This document shows, piece by piece, positions 44,064 to 47,378 of a stretch of DNA of 47,378 bases. The DNA is taken from positions 1-47,378 of the forward strand of contig NZ_MARB01000031.1 of the NCBI RefSeq assembly GCF_001715975.1, in the 5' to 3' direction. A program made the position numbers and the translations under genes. Under the pieces are notes generated by a model. It saw only the letters and a program-made list of their open reading frames with translations, had not been told where the DNA came from and ran no database searches. The stretch is from Candidatus Thiodiazotropha endolucinida. Lineage in GTDB: Bacteria; Pseudomonadota; Gammaproteobacteria; Chromatiales; Chromatiaceae. Numbering within the stretch: position 1 is the first letter of the stretch; each line of letters opens with the position of its first letter.

Positions 44064-44692
44064 AATGAATATTCCATTTCAAAAGGTGCACCAAAATCCC
44101 TCAGCTTATTAAAGCGTAAGTAGCGGCTACACAAAAAAATCCTTGAACCATATACGGACAATATTCAATTGAATAATCTGGCGTATCGGCTCTATCCAGA
44201 AGACAGGTATGTCTTCCCATATCGGATATCAGGTGTAAAGTGACACCGCAGCAGGGATTATTGTATGACAGGAGAGCAGAAATCAGCCACGCCACCTTGG
44301 CACAGGATTTTAATTCTGGCCACTATAGACAAAGTTGTTGATTATTTATAGCCAAAATCGAACAGTATGGCTGACTGGCTGCATGACAAGTGTCCCTTAT
44401 CCCCTCACCTGGAATATCTATACTACAACACAGAGCAGGAACCAAGTACAGACAGATGTTCAATGTACCATTTCGCACAGCCTTCAATAAGCCAAATGCT
44501 TATCGATCTACTGCTACAGGCTTGTGCCTCAATTTACTTTTCGGCTGCGGCGGTGGTGGCAATGCCAGTACATGATGGCGGCAACAGCAGCAATGAAACG
44601 ATGGCCTATTTCTGCATTGCAAACACCATAGTAGTCGATGTCTATTCACCTGCTGATGGCACCGTAAGCAGTCTGCAGTATATGGGAAACTA
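44064..44692. other. Intergenic, probably containing decayed coding DNA
   Basis: About 630 bases. Frames here are short and broken. Toward the right edge the sequence joins the AraC-type pseudogene. No gene is supported on its own. Confidence 0.4.
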
Positions 44693-44949
44693 CAAAAAAC
44701 GATGACTATCGATTGGCCGTCGATCACAGTGACACAGTGCAATCTATCTACATTCGTGCGGAACGGTTCGACCATCTCGCCGGTCAACAGCTCATCGAAC
44801 TCCTGCCGAAGATTTTGATGATCGACAGCTGGGCCAACGAAGAGGGGAGCTGGTTTCACAACACACTGCGCTTCATCGCCCAGGAAGCCAGAGCATTGCG
44901 GCCGGGAGGAGAGACCGTCATCACTCACCTGGGTGATCATTCCTGGTAA
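44693..44949 (+). pseudogene. AraC-family regulator fragment (cupin_6 domain)
   Basis: An open stretch translating to YIRAERFDHLAGQQLIELLP, then NTLRFIAQEARALRPGGETVI and THLGD. It matches the second half of the N-terminal cupin_6 domain of AraC-type activators, where the LLP and W(x)TLR-A-EA-RPG-E-V pattern is conserved. It ends at HSW-stop, losing the whole DNA-binding domain, and its N-terminal part upstream is in other frames. So it is a decayed relic truncated on both sides. It overlaps the end of the amidotransferase gene (4 codons' worth) on the opposite strand. Confidence 0.6.
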
Positions 44950-45628
44950 TATACTCAAGCACATCCTCCATTAAGCTATTTATCGATCTGTATTGCTCTT
45001 GAGGCACGGACAGTATCTCCGCTGCCGATTGGATATACTCACCTTCAATCAATTCATCACGGCAATTCTCAACAATCGCCTGTGCTGAAACTGGAGTTGT
45101 TTCCAGGTGAAACTGGAGTCCGATAACATGCTTTCCTATCTGGTACGCCTGGTTTTCACACGCCGCGCTTTCTGCAATTCGGGTCGCCCCCATGGGCAAA
45201 TTGAATGTTTCTCCATGCCAGTGAAAAACATCAGTTTCTTCCGGAAAAAGAAATACTGACTGGTTGTTTGAATCTGTCGCGCGAATTGGAATCCAGCCTA
45301 TTTCCTTCACTGAATTTGAAAAGACTTCTGCACCCAATGAACACGCTATCAGTTGCGCCCCCAGGCAAATACCCAATACAGGTTTACCGGACTCAATGAC
45401 CTTTTTTATGAACTCCTTTTCTTCGACCAACCAGGGAAAGTCCTGATCATCATTGACACTCATCGGCCCACCCATAATCACGAGCAAGTCAACACTCTCA
45501 ATCCCGGGTAATTCTTCTGATTCATATAAGCTGGTACTGGTAATCTCATAGCCGGTGCGTTTTAACCAGTTCTCGATACTGCCTAGATCTTCAAATGGCA
45601 CATGTTGTAAATAGTGGGCACGCATCAT
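44921..45628 (-). CDS. Class I glutamine amidotransferase-like protein
   Basis: A 235-residue protein with the triad of class I amidotransferases: C88 in VLGICLGAQ, H174 and E176 in GLQFHLET. The IMGGPMSVNDD loop (51-61) is typical of the GMP-synthase-like stand-alone branch (YfeJ/GuaA_1-like). Such proteins hydrolyse glutamine or act on other gamma-glutamyl compounds; no synthetase partner is nearby. AAGGA lies ahead of the ATG. It is 18 bases after the SugE-like gene on the same strand, so the two form an operon. Confidence 0.85.
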   Translation of the reverse strand: MMRAHYLQHVPFEDLGSIENWLKRTGYEITSTSLYESEELPGIESVDLLVIMGGPMSVNDDQDFPWLVEEKEFIKKVIESGKPVLGICLGAQLIACSLGAEVFSNSVKEIGWIPIRATDSNNQSVFLFPEETDVFHWHGETFNLPMGATRIAESAACENQAYQIGKHVIGLQFHLETTPVSAQAIVENCRDELIEGEYIQSAAEILSVPQEQYRSINSLMEDVLEYITRNDHPGE

Positions 45629-45646
45629 TGTTCCTTACTTATAGGG

Positions 45647-45973
45647 TTATACCTTGTATGACGAGATCAATTTGAGCCCCACTATGCCCGATACTATGAG
45701 AAGCAATGAGACTATTCTCAGAAAGTCTCTCGACTCACCAAGCATAACCATACCCAATAGCGCCACGCCAACCGCACCAATTCCCGTCCAGACCGCATAG
45801 GCCGTACCCACTGGAATTGTTTTCATGGCAACCGACAGCAGCCAAAAACTGATGGCCATTGCTGAGATTGTAAGCAGTGAGGGGACAGGTTTTGTAAATC
45901 CTTCTGTATATTTTAGACCTATTGCCCATCCGCATTCGAACAATCCAGCCACGAACAGATATATCCACGCCAT
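45647..45973 (-). CDS. sugE: SMR-family transporter, SugE/Gdx type
   Basis: A 108-residue four-helix small multidrug resistance protein. The essential membrane glutamate E13 is in [14 protein letters not shown], a wording characteristic of the SugE/Gdx branch rather than EmrE. Helix 4 region [26 protein letters not shown] is standard. Gdx proteins export guanidinium and some quaternary cations as antiparallel dimers. No guanidine riboswitch is seen: only 60 bases separate its start from a MITE inserted upstream, and that piece shows no such fold. It heads a two-gene operon with the amidotransferase. Confidence 0.9.
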   Translation of the reverse strand: MAWIYLFVAGLFECGWAIGLKYTEGFTKPVPSLLTISAMAISFWLLSVAMKTIPVGTAYAVWTGIGAVGVALLGMVMLGESRDFLRIVSLLLIVSGIVGLKLISSYKV

Positions 45974-46031
45974 ATTTCCACCCCCATTACTGTTTAGTTA
46001 TACTCATATTGCCTTGCGACACCGGCCGTCC

Positions 46032-46235
46032 TAGGGCCTGTTAACACTAATCCAATACGCCCTGTTGTGCCTGAAAAAGCGCCAATCAAGGCGCAACCCG
46101 AAGGGCTGGGGCTGTTTTTGCGCCCAGCGGCGTTATCATTCGCTCATGTAGCATAACTACACCTCGCTCATTCTGCCTTGCTGGACACAAAAACAGCCCC
46201 AGCAGGGCGTATTGGATTAGTGTTAACAGGCCCTA
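46032..46235. mobile_element. Complete 200-bp MITE with TA target duplication
   Basis: TA at 46032-46033 and at 46234-46235 flank a 200-base element. Its terminal inverted repeats are 31 bases long and perfect (46034-46064 and 46203-46233, starting GGGCCTGTTAACACTAATCC). Inside lies another 15-base inverted pair (46106-46120 and 46188-46202) and a GCGCC/GGCGC hairpin. It has no coding capacity. TA duplication suggests mobilisation by an IS630-type transposase, which is absent here. It sits about 58 bases upstream of sugE. Confidence 0.9.
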
Positions 46236-46358
46236 AGAGCAATACATGCACATCCGATAAATACATTGATCATGTGCCATGTTCGAAAAAAGAAAGAAAT
46301 GAAGCAGAACCTGTTTTGACCATTACATTGTCATGTAGATTTTCTTATTTCTAAAAAA

Positions 46359-46721
46359 TCAAAACTCATACTCCTCAACAATGAATGCTGTAGAGTTTGA
46401 ATGATCGATGAAATTTCTCTCATCATCCAGCAAAGCAGCACCTAATTTTTGCCCCTCGGGTGAACTCATTCCTTCGATGAGCGCCTTTTCTGATTCAAAC
46501 CACACTTCAGCAACACCGTCATATTCAGGCAACATCCCTCTTGATGTTCTGAGAACTTCATTCAATGGTGTAGCCAATGTGTGCGATTGCACATATTTTT
46601 TTGCGCCCATTGCATCAGTATTACTCATAAAGAATGGTCCATGCTTGTTCATCCAATAATCCTTGAACTCTTCTCGCGACATATCGGGATGCCGTGTTTT
46701 ACACATAACAAATTTAATCAT
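46359..46721 (-). CDS. EthD-domain protein
   Basis: A 120-residue protein of the EthD/dimeric alpha-beta barrel type: MIKFVMCKTRHPDMSREEFKDYWMNKHGPF, with the conserved helix and HGP, then the VAEVWFESEKAL strand-helix region. EthD proteins act as small stress- or degradation-related enzymes or accessory factors; the substrate is unknown. There is no signal peptide. It is a single gene between the MITE and the TsaA-like gene. The start is the only Met at the usual family N-terminus. Confidence 0.8.
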   Translation of the reverse strand: MIKFVMCKTRHPDMSREEFKDYWMNKHGPFFMSNTDAMGAKKYVQSHTLATPLNEVLRTSRGMLPEYDGVAEVWFESEKALIEGMSSPEGQKLGAALLDDERNFIDHSNSTAFIVEEYEF

Positions 46722-46848
46722 CTTTCTTCACTCCTCGGATAGAATTCAGTGTGTTGCCCGGGCCTCGTTTAACTGTTAAAAATACGCGATACGTTTTTAT
46801 GATTCTGTACCACATTTACTAAGTGCCATCCATTTACTGTTCTGATCA

Positions 46849-47301
46849 ATGACACGCTTACGAATTCTGATCTTTATTCTGTCCATTTTCTCGATCTGTC
46901 CGGCAGGAAAAAACGCCGTCGCTGACACCTTGGACCATGCAATCCCCCCTACCTATGAAGTATGGCCCATCGGTTGGGTCCGCAAGGTTGGAGGCACAAC
47001 AGTGATCGAAGTGGATGAGGCGTACATACCGGCACTGCTGGGTCTTGACCAGTTCGACGCCATCTGGGTGCTCTACTGGTTCGATCGCAACGACACACCC
47101 AGGCAGCGCAAGATTCTGCAAGTACATCCCAGGGGCGACCCGGACAACCCATTGCGTGGCGTGTTCGCCACCCGGGCACCGGTCAGGCCCAACCTGATTG
47201 CTTTGAGCCGATGCCGCATCCTATCAATCCAGGGCAACCGCATCGAGATCGATGCTATCGACGCCTTTCCAGATACCCCGGTGCTCGACATCAAGCCCTA
47301 G
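46849..47301 (+). CDS. Secreted TsaA/TrmO-fold protein, 3' end cut by the end repeat
   Basis: A 150-residue protein with a TsaA (YaeB/VirR) core: YEVWPIGWVRK near residue 36, LGLDQFDAIWVLYWFDRND, LRGVFATRAPVRPNLIALS and DTPVLDIKP at the end. TrmO enzymes use SAM to N6-methylate t6A37 of tRNA. Here the N-terminus has a basic pair and hydrophobic stretch (RLRILIFILSIFSICPA) with an A-V-A-D site, so export is predicted, which a tRNA enzyme would not need. The stop TAG is the junction of the last codon with the CTAG of the end repeat. Members normally continue as DIKPY and a few more residues, so a short tail is lost. Confidence 0.8.
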   Translation: MTRLRILIFILSIFSICPAGKNAVADTLDHAIPPTYEVWPIGWVRKVGGTTVIEVDEAYIPALLGLDQFDAIWVLYWFDRNDTPRQRKILQVHPRGDPDNPLRGVFATRAPVRPNLIALSRCRILSIQGNRIEIDAIDAFPDTPVLDIKP

Positions 47302-47378
47302 CAGGCTGTTGATTTTTGGGTCCGAATTTACTGGATTAGATACAATAGAGAAATCAGTATTTTGCTGGGGATATAGAG
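47298..47378. repeat. Right terminal inverted repeat (probable IS end)
   Basis: Exact reverse complement of bases 1-81. It begins CTAGCAGGCTGTTG at its inner end. The TsaA-like gene's stop codon uses its first bases. Confidence 0.85.

Noticed and set aside
44367-44705. Plus-strand frame of 112 codons before the AraC fragment
   Set aside because: It does not resemble a protein family and ends just before the pseudogene in another frame; it may be decayed N-terminal AraC sequence but I cannot align it.
45974-46031. Guanidine riboswitch before the SugE-like gene
   Set aside because: Only about 58 bases remain before the MITE, and no guanidine-type fold or conserved loop is visible.
1-47378. 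CRISPR array, prophage or conjugative module
   Set aside because: No regular short repeats with spacers and no phage structural, integrase or relaxase genes were found.

Overview
The window looks like one complete assembly contig from a free-living or symbiotic gammaproteobacterium. That placement is inferred from gene content: a Cpx envelope-stress system, dGTPase, TcdA, MetA-type homoserine acyltransferase, a DUF2959 lipoprotein, many c-di-GMP enzymes and an RpfC/RpfG-type sensor pair. A Chromatiales or sulfur-oxidiser-like lineage fits best, but nothing here fixes the species. There is no phage, plasmid or CRISPR module. The first 81 and last 81 bases are perfect reverse complements, so both ends probably run into copies of one insertion sequence.

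Layout. 1-5 kb: end repeat, tcdA, then an orphan periplasmic binding protein (3895-4983) paired with a membrane GGDEF-EAL protein carrying a zinc-binding CZB tail (923-3859). 5.2-8 kb: a cpxP-cpxR-cpxA operon with a CpxR-like box. 8-13 kb: dgt, an EamA permease, a DUF2959 lipoprotein and a PiT phosphate transporter. 13-17.3 kb: a second GGDEF-EAL protein, a small membrane protein, an inositol-monophosphatase-family enzyme and tRNA-Asp(GTC) with a readable promoter. 17.7-22.2 kb: a secreted DUF1800/DUF1501 pair. 22.2-24.2 kb: a P-loop protein in an operon with metA. 24.4-31.1 kb: a phosphorelay island: a tandem receiver, an RpfG-like REC-HD-GYP protein, a membrane scaffold with degenerate receivers and a degenerate Hpt, and a convergent, intact RpfC-like hybrid kinase. 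31.5-36 kb: a YbaK deacylase bracketed by miniature-transposon ends, a TIR-TM-WD40 protein whose stop codon is made by such an end, a GNAT protein and an orphan membrane-fusion protein. 37.3-40.6 kb: a ribbon-helix-helix plus coiled-coil gene pair, a hypothetical protein, an alpha/beta hydrolase and a BASS-family transporter. 40.7-44.1 kb: a third, CBS-regulated GGDEF-EAL protein. 44.7-47.3 kb: an AraC-type pseudogene, glutamine amidotransferase plus SugE-type SMR operon, a complete 200-bp MITE, an EthD-like protein and a secreted TsaA-fold protein cut at the right end repeat.

The dominant theme is signal transduction: three GGDEF-EAL proteins and one HD-GYP protein make or break c-di-GMP, with inputs visible as CZB (zinc), CBS (nucleotide), PAS, a periplasmic binding protein and a DSF-type membrane sensor. 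The most unusual item is the gene between the RpfG-like and RpfC-like genes. It resembles an RpfC that has lost its kinase core and its phosphotransfer residues, and it occupies the place that RpfH holds in Xanthomonas. A second theme is miniature-transposon activity: ends of one family lie at five places, two of them at gene 3' ends.
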